DNA of 64,000 nucleotides from an uncultured Dorea sp. (GTDB lineage: Bacteria; Bacillota_A; Clostridia; Lachnospirales; Lachnospiraceae), in contig CAJTRM010000012.1 of NCBI GenBank assembly GCA_910578865.1, positions 1 to 64,000 of the forward strand, given 5' to 3'. Shown here piece by piece: positions 42,984 to 51,148 of this stretch. The notes beneath the pieces were generated by a model, which made no database searches, had not been told where the DNA came from, and was given only the letters and a program-made list of their open reading frames with translations. A program made the translations under genes and the position numbers. Each line of letters opens with the position of its first letter. Within the stretch, counting starts at the first letter, position 1.

Positions 42984-45156
42984 GGAATCCTCCCTCCCTC
43001 ACGGCAGAGATTCCGACTTCCTTCAGCCTTTTCTCTACAATCTCTGCCCCTTCTTTATCCGTGTTGGGCAGCAAGATCTGCATTTCTCCGCCTTTCCGAA
43101 TCCCAATATAATCTGTCTGGCGCAGAATATGTTTTAATTTGCCGGCAATATCTTCCCTCGCTTTCTTCTTCACCGAAAGACTGAGAATCTCGCACTCCGT
43201 CAGCCCCTGTGCCCTGGCATCCAGAAAAGCTTTTACAAGCATCTCAAAAGCTTCTTTATTCAATATATCTGTCCCTTGTATATAGCGCCTGCTCTTTACA
43301 GCTCCCAGATACTGCTCTGCGCGCATGGCGGCATCCCTGATCAGTGCACATACGATCGTCAGCCGGTTTGCCTCCGCCAACGTCATCCTCTGCCACGGGA
43401 TATCCCAGATCATCACTATAAACCGCATCTTCTCCTGTTCATACACAGCCGATGCCATCAAAGGAAAATCTTCTTTCATCGTCCTGTTTATATAGACACG
43501 ATGCTCCTTCAGTTCACAGAACAACTCATCCATAGCGCTGTATTTAATGGATTTTCCCAATTCCCGCGCCTCAGGTGAGGTCGCCGAAAACAATCTGGCA
43601 TAGTCCTCGTTTGCCACTGCATATACCGCCACCGATCTGCTGTCCATTAATTGAGAAAGTATTTTCGCCGCATAAAACAACACTTCTTCCGGCGCGTAGC
43701 GTTCCAGGCTGGAGGTAAGTTCATAGATCTTACCCATGCTGTCCCTCTGATTTACAACCTGCCGCTCAAAATTACGCTTCATCTGGATATTACTGTCATT
43801 GATATCAGAAATATCATCCATTTTCCTTTTCAGATAACGGATTTCCTCTTCATCTTCATTCCGTATATCCTTCAGCTGATCCCTCATGTATCCCACAACC
43901 ATTCCTACGATAAAAAGCTGTGCGATCCATACATATGTATTAAAATCCATGAGGATATCAAATCCGGTCCGTTCATACATCTGTCCGGAAAAATACCCCG
44001 CCGCTGCCAGTATGGCCGAAAATATCGCCTGCTGCTGCCCATGGACAACGGCAAATAAAAGTACATAGAGCAAATAGAAATCCAGCCTGTCAAAATACTG
44101 GCTTCCAACAGTTCTGTTATTCAAAATGAAAAAAAGGATAAATATGAGCATATTCTCCACAAAAGGAAATAGTTTCGCCGCAATACCCCGAATATAAAAG
44201 GCCAGCCTGCTGTAACCTGTTTCCTCCGGATCGTCAGCACCGGCAGAAGAATTACCCTGGCGCTTCAAATGCCGCACGAGCTTTTCCACGCCCATTTCAT
44301 AATTCACAAAAATCTTCTGCCCGAACTCTTCCTTGTAGCGGCTGCCGTCCAGAAGGATCTTGCAGTTCTCCCCTACGCTGTTATCTATAATTCCGACCGG
44401 GCTGTCTATCTTCCGGCATATCAGCTCGGCAAGCTGCAATTCACTGATCTCCTGCATGGAAGATATGTGGTAGCAGCACTCCTTCGGCATCTCGGCTGCG
44501 ATTACTTTATAAGCCAGTTCTACTGCATCCTTCAGATACAGCATTGAAAAAACATGTTTTCCGTTGCCGGAAACATGATGCGACCTTAACGCTTCCCGGC
44601 ACATCCTGACGCACAGACTGTCTTCTCTTTGTCTCTTTTCCGGCAGGCCGTACACATGGTCAAAACGTAAAATAATCATATCCAGTCCCTGTATCCGCCT
44701 GTAATTAGAGCAGATCTCTTCTCCCTGCGCCAACGCCATAGCCTTAAATCCCTTAGGTGCCAAATCCTCTGTCTCACAAATCGCTTTACTATGAGGCTCC
44801 CCGTACACCTCCTGAGAAGAAAAATAAACAAAACGGCCCTTTTTCATCAGAGAATATGCAGTCAGGATATTCATAAGCCCTGTTGTATAGCGCACGATTT
44901 CCTCCCTGGCTTCGCTCCAGTCAAAGTTCGTATCATATGCGCCCATAAAAACCGTAATATCCGGACTGATACTCTTAAAAATATCTTTTATAATCTCATT
45001 TTCATATTCAAAATTATATTTCTCAAACACATGCTTATAAGAAAAGTGTCTCCCTTTTCCTCCAGTCAGCAAAAAAACACGATGGCCACTTTTCTTGCAT
45101 TTATCAATCATGGCATCCATCATATTGCTTCCGCCACCAATCAACAAAACATTCAT
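42973..45156 (-). CDS. pelD: SDR/epimerase-PelD fusion (GAF plus degenerate GGDEF)
   Basis: 727 residues. Residues 1-300 are an extended short-chain dehydrogenase/epimerase domain (VLLIGGGSNMMDAMI, FSSQEVYGEPHS, RFDHVYGLPEKR), but the usual YxxxK is not seen: after APKGF comes KAMALAQGEE. Residues about 335-435 hold four membrane helices. Then come a coiled coil, a GAF domain (about 490-600) and a GGDEF-like domain. The active site is degenerate (RKGGEMQILLPN), but an I-site-like R-x-x-D is present at R679-D682 (RQTD). PelD in known systems binds c-di-GMP to switch on synthesis. First gene of the run; the AAGGAGG site is 12 bases from the ATG. Confidence 0.87.
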   Translation of the reverse strand: MNVLLIGGGSNMMDAMIDKCKKSGHRVFLLTGGKGRHFSYKHVFEKYNFEYENEIIKDIFKSISPDITVFMGAYDTNFDWSEAREEIVRYTTGLMNILTAYSLMKKGRFVYFSSQEVYGEPHSKAICETEDLAPKGFKAMALAQGEEICSNYRRIQGLDMIILRFDHVYGLPEKRQREDSLCVRMCREALRSHHVSGNGKHVFSMLYLKDAVELAYKVIAAEMPKECCYHISSMQEISELQLAELICRKIDSPVGIIDNSVGENCKILLDGSRYKEEFGQKIFVNYEMGVEKLVRHLKRQGNSSAGADDPEETGYSRLAFYIRGIAAKLFPFVENMLIFILFFILNNRTVGSQYFDRLDFYLLYVLLFAVVHGQQQAIFSAILAAAGYFSGQMYERTGFDILMDFNTYVWIAQLFIVGMVVGYMRDQLKDIRNEDEEEIRYLKRKMDDISDINDSNIQMKRNFERQVVNQRDSMGKIYELTSSLERYAPEEVLFYAAKILSQLMDSRSVAVYAVANEDYARLFSATSPEARELGKSIKYSAMDELFCELKEHRVYINRTMKEDFPLMASAVYEQEKMRFIVMIWDIPWQRMTLAEANRLTIVCALIRDAAMRAEQYLGAVKSRRYIQGTDILNKEAFEMLVKAFLDARAQGLTECEILSLSVKKKAREDIAGKLKHILRQTDYIGIRKGGEMQILLPNTDKEGAEIVEKRLKEVGISAVREGGFHGR

Positions 45157-45209
45157 CGCTTATATGTGCCTCCTTAAGCTGTTTGTATATACTGCATAGT
45201 ATCCCCACA

Positions 45210-45239
45210 ATTTTACCCCCCCCCCGGCAATTTTGTCAA
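45210..45239 (-). promoter_or_regulatory. Promoter of the pel/polysaccharide run with poly-G spacer (phase-variable candidate)
   Basis: On the minus strand TTGACA (45234-45239) and TAAAAT (45210-45215) are 18 bases apart, and ten of the spacer bases are a G run (plus-strand C at 45216-45225). Loss or gain of a G by slipped-strand pairing would move the spacing through the 17-base optimum. Neisseria porA has this same arrangement. The predicted transcript would start near 45203 with a leader of about 47 bases. Confidence 0.75.
45216..45225. repeat. Homopolymeric C10/G10 tract
   Basis: Ten consecutive C on the plus strand, inside the promoter spacer of the polysaccharide run. It stood out as a conspicuous pure G/C homopolymer in the window; I did not run a systematic search. 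Confidence 0.9.
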
Positions 45240-45306
45240 TACCAAAAATGCCTTTAAAACGGGTAGTTGTGGCACTTCTGACAATTAATTACAAATGGAT
45301 GAAATC

Positions 45307-45336
45307 AAAAAAAGAAGCCGCACCTTCTGCAGCTTC
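45307..45336 (-). terminator. Rho-independent terminator of the heat-shock operon
   Basis: A 9-bp stem with one T-G wobble (arms 45314-45322 and 45328-45336, 5-base loop) is followed on the minus strand by seven T (45307-45313). It lies 26 bases after the dnaJ stop and insulates the polysaccharide promoter downstream. Confidence 0.88.
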
Positions 45337-45361
45337 TCTTAATCCTTCCTATGATATCCTG

Positions 45362-46549
45362 TTAATCCTCAAAGGCTTCTTTCATCTTATCCATAAAGCC
45401 CTTTTTCTTCTTGCTGTTCTTCGTCCCGCTCCCGTCACTTCCACTGACGGTATTCAATGTGTTTCCGGACAGCTCATCGAATTTCCTGAGCGCCTCTTTT
45501 GCCTCCGGGCTCAATTTCTCCGGGGTCTGGATCACCAACGTTACATAATGGTCTCCGCGCACCTGTGAATTACGGATAGACGGCACTCCCTTTCCTTTCA
45601 GGCGGACCTTTGTATCTGTCTTTGTCCCTGCCTTTACGGTATAGATCACCTCGCCGTCTACAGTCTTAATCTTAATATCTGCCCCAAGCGCCGCCTGGGC
45701 AAAGGAGATCGGCACCGTTGAAAAGATATGCATATCCTGACGCTGGAATACCGGATGCCGGGATACAATTACCTCTACAAGCAGATCTCCCCTCGGTCCG
45801 CCGTTTACGCCCGGCTCGCCTTTTTCGCGGATCCGCACGCTCTGGCCGTTATCGATTCCCGCCGGGATGGAGACTGCAATCTTTTTGCGGTTGGACACAT
45901 AACCGGTTCCGCCGCATCCGCTGCACTTCTCACGGACGATCTTACCTGACCCGTGACAATCCGGACAGGTCTGGACGTTCTGCACAGTTCCAAAGAAAGA
46001 CTGCTGCGTATAGACTACCTGACCTTTTCCGCCGCATTTCGGGCATGTCTCCGGCGACGTACCCGGCTTAGCCCCTGTGCCGCTGCAGGTCGGACACGGA
46101 TCCTTCAATACCATATCCAGTTCTTTCTCACAGCCAAACACCGCTTCCTCGAAGGTAATCCTCACACTCTTGCGGATATTCATGCCTTTCATCGGCCCCT
46201 GGCTTGCCCGGCCTCCTCTTCTGCCGCCAAACAAATCACCGAAAATATCACCGAAAATATCACTGAAATCAGCACCGCTGAAATCAAATCCGCCGAAGCC
46301 TCCGCCGCCGGCTCCGCCCTCAAAGGCGGCATGGCCGAACTGATCATACTGACGGCGTTTTTCCGAATCACTCAACACCGCATAAGCTTCCGAGGCTTCT
46401 TTGAATTTCTTCTCTGCTTCTGCATCCCCGGGGTTCACATCAGGATGATATTTCTTGGCAACCTTTCTGTATGCTTTTTTCAGAGCCGCCTCATCAGCAT
46501 CCTTGCCAACGCCCAGCACCTCATAATAATCTCTCTTTGTTTCTGCCAT
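45362..46549 (-). CDS. dnaJ: Chaperone DnaJ (Hsp40, type I)
   Basis: DnaK co-chaperone that delivers substrates and stimulates ATP hydrolysis. The 395 residues have the J domain with HPD (AKKYHPDVNPGD), a Gly/Phe-rich segment (about 76-100), four zinc-binding CxxCxGxG repeats (CPTCSGTG, CPKCGGKG, CPDCHGSG, CSGCGGTG) and the C-terminal substrate-binding domains. The end carries a lysine-rich extension (KNSKKKKGFMDKMKEAFED). It lies 250 bases after dnaK, an unusually long gap for this operon. Confidence 0.97.
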   Translation of the reverse strand: MAETKRDYYEVLGVGKDADEAALKKAYRKVAKKYHPDVNPGDAEAEKKFKEASEAYAVLSDSEKRRQYDQFGHAAFEGGAGGGGFGGFDFSGADFSDIFGDIFGDLFGGRRGGRASQGPMKGMNIRKSVRITFEEAVFGCEKELDMVLKDPCPTCSGTGAKPGTSPETCPKCGGKGQVVYTQQSFFGTVQNVQTCPDCHGSGKIVREKCSGCGGTGYVSNRKKIAVSIPAGIDNGQSVRIREKGEPGVNGGPRGDLLVEVIVSRHPVFQRQDMHIFSTVPISFAQAALGADIKIKTVDGEVIYTVKAGTKTDTKVRLKGKGVPSIRNSQVRGDHYVTLVIQTPEKLSPEAKEALRKFDELSGNTLNTVSGSDGSGTKNSKKKKGFMDKMKEAFED

Positions 46550-46799
46550 TTTTTATCCCTTTCTTCTGCGCTCTATCATACACAAAGAAGTTTCCTTACA
46601 TTGAAACAGTCTCCTGCATCTATGAACTCTTTTACACATAGAGTCCTTCTGCGTAAGGAATCCCTTTACATAAGGAAGTTCCGCGAAACCAGGCTCAATC
46701 TTCTCTCGCCAAGTTCCGCGGAACAGTCCTCACACGAAACGCTGCAATGCTTCATTTCGTGCTTCAGACTTCCTTGTAATCTCTGTCTGAGTCCGTGTT
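46550..46799. other. dnaK-dnaJ intergenic region
   Basis: 250 bases without a credible gene. On the minus strand it begins with a 36-base in-frame duplicate of the dnaK 3' end. Next come a small hairpin (CACGAAA/TTTCGTG), a 12-base palindrome GTTCCGCGGAAC near 46722-46733, and a repeated CGCGGAACTT. There is no T-run, so it is probably a processing or stability region inside one transcript, not a terminator. Confidence 0.6.
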
Positions 46800-46824
46800 C
46801 TAGACTTCCTTGTAATCTCCGTCT
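46766..46824. repeat. 36-base tandem duplication of the dnaK 3' end
   Basis: The codons for DYKEV and stop occur twice, 36 bases apart and in the same frame (around 46802-46823 and 46766-46787, 22 of 23 bases identical). The first copy ends in TAG, the second in TGA. Read-through of the TAG would add NTDSDRDYKEV. Confidence 0.8.
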
Positions 46825-48668
46825 ACAACATCATCTCCCTGAAAACCTTCCGGTGCCGGGCCTGCACCCATATCCGGGCCTGCACCCTGCGCCCCTGCTG
46901 CAGCTCCCGCCTGCTCATACATCTTCGTGAAAAGCTTCTGAGCGCTCTCTGTCAGCTTCTCTTTTCCTGCCTTGATCTCTGCGATCTGTGCATCGGACAT
47001 ATCATCCATGTTCACTTTCTCAAGAAGTTCCTTTAACGCCTTGCAGTCTGCCTCCACAGCATCCTTGTCTGCGCCGTCCAGTTTATCTCCGACTTCGCTG
47101 AGCGCTTTCTCGGTCTGGAATACCATAGCATCCGCCTCGTTCTTGGCGTCAATCCCTTCCTTACGCTTCTTGTCCTGAGCCTCAAACGCCGCTGCTTCCT
47201 TGACAGCCTTGTCAATATCTTCATCGGACATATTGGAACCTGCCGTAATAGTAATGTGCTGCTCTTTTCCTGTTCCCAGATCCTTTGCAGATACATTTAC
47301 GATACCGTTCGCATCAATATCAAAGGTAACCTCAATCTGAGGAATTCCACGCGGAGCCGGTGCGATACCGTCCAGCCGGAACTGTCCGAGGGACTTGTTG
47401 TCTCTTGCAAACTGCCTCTCGCCCTGAACTACGTTTATGTCTACTGCCGTCTGGTTATCTGCCGCTGTGGAGAATACCTGGCTCTTCTTGGTCGGAATCG
47501 TTGTATTCCTCTCGATCAGCCTTGTAGCAACGCCGCCCATCGTCTCGATAGAAAGAGAAAGTGGTGTTACATCAAGAAGAAGGATATCGCCTGCGCCTGT
47601 ATCTCCTGCAAGCTTGCCGCCCTGTACGGATGCACCGAGTGCTACACATTCGTCCGGGTTCAGAGACTTGCTCGGCTCTTTGCCTGTAAGGCGCTTTACT
47701 TCCTCCTGGACAGCCGGAATACGTGTGGAACCGCCGACCAGCAGTACCTGTCCAAGCTCAGATGCGGAGATTCCTGCATCTGACAGCGCGCGCTGTACAG
47801 GCTCTGATGTCTTCATGACCAGATCGTGTGTCAGCTCATCGAATTTTGCTCTTGTAAGGTTCATGTCAAAATGCTTCGGCCCTTCAGCAGTTGCTGTGAT
47901 GAACGGCAGGTTAATGTTGGATGTGGTTGCAGAGGAAAGCTCCTTTTTCGCCTTTTCTGCCGCCTCTTTTAATCTCTGGAGCGCCATTTTATCTGTAGAT
48001 AAATCAACACCCTCCTGTTTCTTAAATTCTGAGATCATATAATCTGTGATCTTCTGGTCAAAATCATCTCCGCCGAGACGGTTATTTCCGGCTGTAGACA
48101 ATACCTCGATCACACCCTCGCCGATCTCAATGACAGATACGTCGAACGTGCCGCCGCCCAGGTCATATACCATGATCTTCTGCTCTTTCTCATTATCAAG
48201 ACCATATGCAAGTGCTGCCGCTGTCGGCTCATTGATAATACGCTTTACGTCAAGGCCTGCGATCTTACCTGCATCTTTGGTAGCCTGGCGCTGAGCATCA
48301 TTGAAGTAAGCGGGAACCGTAATAACAGCTTCCGTTACCTTCTCTCCCAGGTAGCCTTCTGCATCTGCTTTTAATTTCTGAAGGGTCATTGCAGAAATCT
48401 CCTGCGGAGAAAATTTCTTATCGTCAATCGTTACTCTGAAATCAGAGCCCATCTCTCTTTTGATAGAAGAGATTGTTCTCTCTGCATTGGTTACTGCCTG
48501 ACGCTTTGCCGGCTCACCTACCAGACGTTCGCCCGTCTTGGTAAATGCTACAACGGACGGTGTTGTCCTTGCTCCCTCTGTGTTTGTGATGACTGTCGGC
48601 TGTCCGCCTTCCATAACTGCCACACAACTGTTTGTTGTACCTAAGTCAATACCTATAATTTTACCCAT
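46800..48668 (-). CDS. dnaK: Chaperone DnaK (Hsp70)
   Basis: ATP-dependent protein-folding chaperone of 622 residues. The nucleotide domain begins MGKIIGIDLGTTNSCVAVMEG, with YDLGGGTFDVSVIEIGEGV and the VLLVGGSTRIP motif. The interdomain linker is DILLLDVTPLSLS, followed by the beta-sandwich and helical lid. The C-terminus is Gly/Ala-rich and ends VVDGDYKEV, a shortened version of the usual EEVD-type tail. AGGAGG lies 9 bases upstream of the ATG. It is the third gene of the hrcA operon. Confidence 0.98.
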   Translation of the reverse strand: MGKIIGIDLGTTNSCVAVMEGGQPTVITNTEGARTTPSVVAFTKTGERLVGEPAKRQAVTNAERTISSIKREMGSDFRVTIDDKKFSPQEISAMTLQKLKADAEGYLGEKVTEAVITVPAYFNDAQRQATKDAGKIAGLDVKRIINEPTAAALAYGLDNEKEQKIMVYDLGGGTFDVSVIEIGEGVIEVLSTAGNNRLGGDDFDQKITDYMISEFKKQEGVDLSTDKMALQRLKEAAEKAKKELSSATTSNINLPFITATAEGPKHFDMNLTRAKFDELTHDLVMKTSEPVQRALSDAGISASELGQVLLVGGSTRIPAVQEEVKRLTGKEPSKSLNPDECVALGASVQGGKLAGDTGAGDILLLDVTPLSLSIETMGGVATRLIERNTTIPTKKSQVFSTAADNQTAVDINVVQGERQFARDNKSLGQFRLDGIAPAPRGIPQIEVTFDIDANGIVNVSAKDLGTGKEQHITITAGSNMSDEDIDKAVKEAAAFEAQDKKRKEGIDAKNEADAMVFQTEKALSEVGDKLDGADKDAVEADCKALKELLEKVNMDDMSDAQIAEIKAGKEKLTESAQKLFTKMYEQAGAAAGAQGAGPDMGAGPAPEGFQGDDVVDGDYKEV

Positions 48669-48721
48669 GATTAAATTCCTCCTGTTTTTTATAATAATGT
48701 AATTGATTCGACTGCTCTAGG

Positions 48722-49459
48722 TTAATTAGCTACCTTGACCATACTGTGCCTTACTACGGTGTCACGGTACGTGTACCCTTTCTGGAATTCTTCGGTTATG
48801 ATGTTTTCACCGGTATTTTCATCTTCTACATGCATTACTGCATTGTGGAGATTCGGGTCGAATTCCTGCCCTACCGCTTCGATAGGTTTCACCTCGATCC
48901 CCTCCAGAGTTGTCATTAACTGCTTATACACCTTCTCCATCCCCTGGACAAATGGATCCTCTTTATCTTCTTCCTTCACTGCATCAAGCCCGCGCTCAAA
49001 GTTGTCAACCACCGGAAGAATCTTTTCTATGATATCTTTCGCTCCTACCTCGTACATCTGCGTTTTTTCTTTCTCTGTACGTTTGCGGAAGTTATCAAAC
49101 TCTGCCATCTGACGAGTGAGCTTATCTGTAAGTTCTTCAATCTTCTCGTCCTTTTTATCTTTCTTGTCCTTTTTGCCAAATAATTTTTTGCCGGATTTTT
49201 TATCTGTTTCCTGTTCTCCGGCCTCAGAAGTATCTTTTTCCTCCGTCTGATCTGCATTTCCTTCTGCAGTCTCTGACGCATCCGCACTTTCTGCTTCTTC
49301 TGTCCGAACCTCTTCCTCGGCAGATTCCGGCGTTCTGTTTTCTTTCACGCCCGCTGTGCCGTCTGCTTCATTTTCTTCTGCGTGTTTCGCTGTTTCCTTT
49401 GCCTCTTTGACAGCCTCTCTTACCATTTCTTCCTGGCTTTTCTCCTGATGATTCTCCAA
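48722..49459 (-). CDS. grpE: Nucleotide exchange factor GrpE
   Basis: Releases ADP from DnaK. The GrpE domain covers the C-terminal half: long coiled coil (KIEELTDKLTRQMAEFDNFRKRTEKEK), then VVDNFERGLDAVKEE, VKPIEAVGQEFDPNLHNAV and GYTYRDTVVRHSMVKVAN. The N-terminal ~100 residues are an acidic, low-complexity extension (many Glu, Ala, Thr), longer than usual for the family. The start is uncertain: TTG 49459 has AAAGGTGG 8 bases upstream, GTG 49471 overlaps that site, and ATG 49426 has AGGAAG close by. It follows hrcA directly. Confidence 0.93.
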   Translation of the reverse strand: MENHQEKSQEEMVREAVKEAKETAKHAEENEADGTAGVKENRTPESAEEEVRTEEAESADASETAEGNADQTEEKDTSEAGEQETDKKSGKKLFGKKDKKDKKDEKIEELTDKLTRQMAEFDNFRKRTEKEKTQMYEVGAKDIIEKILPVVDNFERGLDAVKEEDKEDPFVQGMEKVYKQLMTTLEGIEVKPIEAVGQEFDPNLHNAVMHVEDENTGENIITEEFQKGYTYRDTVVRHSMVKVAN

Positions 49460-49476
49460 GGGTTCTTCCACCTTTC

Positions 49477-50520
49477 TTATTCTTTTTTATGAAACATCTG
49501 GTCCAGTTCACTCTGGAGCCTTTTCATGGATTTTAATACATGCTCATAATCCATTCTTTTCGGTCCGATAATTCCTATCGTTCCCTTCATGCCGTCACCT
49601 AATTCATAAGTTGCGGTAACAACACTGCAGTCTTTCATATTTTGAACCGGAGTTTCATCCCCGATATAGACCTGAATTCCTGTATTTTCTTCCTGAGCCA
49701 GCGTCTGAGTTACCAGTTCGGTCAGCTGCTGCTTTTCCTCAAATGCACTGATAATATCCTGTGCGCTCTGCTTGTCGCTCAGTTCCGGATATTTGAAAAT
49801 ATTAGTTGTGCCGCTTGTATAGATCTGCATGTCATCGTCAACCTGGATGGCATCCGCCACCGCATCCAGCACATTTCCAATGACCTCACTGTGAATGCCT
49901 GCCTGTTCCTTCAGCCTCGCGATCAAACCCAGGTTAATTTCTTCGATAGGCATGCCGTTCAGCGTCGTATTAAGAAGCATATTCAGCTTCAGCAGATTTT
50001 CATTGCTCAACGGCTCTTCCAGATTAATGATCTTATTCTTGATCACATTTCCGCCAAGCACGATCACCGCAATAATCTGTTCCTCATCCACCATCGAAAG
50101 CTGGATAAATTTAATCTTATTCGCATTGCTCATGGGTGTTGATACCATAGTAGCATAATTCGTATTGCTTGCCAGAACCCTCGCCGCCTGCTTCAAAAGC
50201 TGTTCCATCTTATCCGCTTTTTCCAGCATCTGCTCCTGCATCTCGGTGAGCTCCTGCTCTTTCTCCTCCATCAGCATATCCACATAGAGCCGATAGCCCT
50301 TATCCGAAGGGATACGTCCCGCCGACGTATGCGGCTGAACGATATAGCCGAGCTCCTCCAGGTCTGCCATTTCATTTCGGATCGTAGCCGAACTGAGGTT
50401 CAGATCCGTATATTTGGAAATCGTCCTTGAGCCTACCGGCTCTCCGGTATCCAGGTACGTTTTAATAATCGCGTGCAGGATCCTGAGCTTCCGGTCTGTG
50501 AGTCCATGCTCATTCAACAT
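49477..50520 (-). CDS. hrcA: Heat-inducible transcription repressor HrcA
   Basis: Represses the operon by binding CIRCE; needs GroEL for activity. The 347 residues start with a winged helix-turn-helix (LTDRKLRILHAIIKTYLDTGEP, VGSRTISKYTDLNLSSATIRNEM, MADLEELGYIVQPHTSAGRIP). The GAF-like core follows, ending GTIGIIGPKRMDYEHVLKSM. First gene of the operon, 28 bases from the CIRCE palindrome. AGGAGGAAGG precedes the ATG. Confidence 0.97.
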   Translation of the reverse strand: MLNEHGLTDRKLRILHAIIKTYLDTGEPVGSRTISKYTDLNLSSATIRNEMADLEELGYIVQPHTSAGRIPSDKGYRLYVDMLMEEKEQELTEMQEQMLEKADKMEQLLKQAARVLASNTNYATMVSTPMSNANKIKFIQLSMVDEEQIIAVIVLGGNVIKNKIINLEEPLSNENLLKLNMLLNTTLNGMPIEEINLGLIARLKEQAGIHSEVIGNVLDAVADAIQVDDDMQIYTSGTTNIFKYPELSDKQSAQDIISAFEEKQQLTELVTQTLAQEENTGIQVYIGDETPVQNMKDCSVVTATYELGDGMKGTIGIIGPKRMDYEHVLKSMKRLQSELDQMFHKKE

Positions 50521-50548
50521 CAGCCTTCCTCCTTTCGGATCTTCCCTG

Positions 50549-50575
50549 TTAGCACTCTTTAAATTCGAGTGCTAA
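50549..50575. promoter_or_regulatory. CIRCE operator
   Basis: TTAGCACTC (50549-50557), 9-base spacer, GAGTGCTAA (50567-50575): a perfect consensus CIRCE element. It lies between the promoter and hrcA and is the HrcA binding site. Confidence 0.98.
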
Positions 50576-50589
50576 CATCTTCGATTATT

Positions 50590-50618
50590 AATGTATCACT
50601 CCGGTTTTCTTTTGTCAA
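50590..50618 (-). promoter_or_regulatory. Sigma-A promoter of the hrcA operon
   Basis: On the minus strand TTGACA (50613-50618) and TACATT (50590-50595) are 17 bases apart, with CIRCE 14 bases downstream of the -10 box, the classical layout. Confidence 0.88.
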
Positions 50619-50639
50619 CAGGGTTTATTATTTTTTTAT

Positions 50640-50680
50640 ATTTGGGACGTAGTAAAATTGAATTTTACTACGTCCCAAAT
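50640..50680. repeat. Perfect 41-base palindrome (20-bp arms)
   Basis: Arms 50640-50659 and 50661-50680 are exact reverse complements around one central base; the arm contains TTTGGGACGTAGTAAAAT. No T-run follows on either strand, so it is not an ordinary terminator. It sits between the hrcA promoter and the terminator of the small hypothetical gene. Confidence 0.9.
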
Positions 50681-50700
50681 TACACTTTGACCTGTACCCA

Positions 50701-50741
50701 AACAAAAAACACCCTGTACCCAAATGAACAGGATACAGGGT
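50701..50741 (-). terminator. Terminator of the 97-residue hypothetical gene
   Basis: An 11-bp stem with one wobble (arms 50711-50721 and 50731-50741, 9-base loop) is followed on the minus strand by GTTTTTTGTTT. A 12-base direct repeat CCTGTACCCAAA (50691-50702 and 50713-50724) overlaps it. Confidence 0.82.
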
Positions 50742-50759
50742 ATTTATTCTGTTTTCCCT

Positions 50760-51053
50760 TTAACTCAGCTCTACCTTCTCAGCCTCTTCCGGCTTAAAAT
50801 CGTTCTCCAGGTCATAAATATTATGTCCCGTTGACTCGCTCAATACTCTCCCCTCCAGAGAATAGCAGCGAATAAATCTCTTTCCGTCCACGCTTGACCA
50901 GTGTTCTACATCCCAGCTCATATATCCGTCCTCATCACTCTTCTTCTCGCTCAGATACAGATCCACCTGCCTTCCGGCCTTCATCTGCTCGATCAGGCCT
51001 TTCGTCCCGTCAACCTCTACTTCTGTTTTGTTTACTGAATCATAAATTTTCAT
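50760..51053 (-). CDS. Conserved-looking small hypothetical protein
   Basis: 97 residues, acidic, no signal or membrane helix. It starts MKIYDSVNKTEVEVDGTKGL, with a possible beta-rich middle (VDLYLSEKKSDEDGYMSWDV) and an acidic C-terminus. I do not recognise the family. AGGAGG 7 bases upstream, a sigma-A promoter and its own terminator make it a real, monocistronic gene. Confidence 0.82.
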   Translation of the reverse strand: MKIYDSVNKTEVEVDGTKGLIEQMKAGRQVDLYLSEKKSDEDGYMSWDVEHWSSVDGKRFIRCYSLEGRVLSESTGHNIYDLENDFKPEEAEKVELS

Positions 51054-51094
51054 AGCAATTCCTCCTGCTTATTTCTATAATAACTCCTGGACTG

Positions 51095-51123
51095 ATTATA
51101 ACGTTTCTCACACCAAAAGGCAA
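51095..51123 (-). promoter_or_regulatory. Sigma-A promoter of the 97-residue gene
   Basis: On the minus strand TTGCCT (51118-51123) and a perfect TATAAT (51095-51100) are 17 bases apart. The -35 box overlaps a weak 5-bp hairpin with TTTT that may end rarA transcription. Confidence 0.7.
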
Positions 51124-51148
51124 GCCTATGCCTCCCCCGTGCTGATGA

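Noticed and set aside
45953..46930. Plus-strand 325-codon frame opposite dnaJ
   Set aside because: DnaJ on the minus strand is unambiguous; the frame is a by-product of codon bias.
50640..50680. Terminator of the hrcA-side or plus-strand transcript
   Set aside because: The hairpin is strong, but neither strand has a following T-run and no gene ends there on the plus strand.
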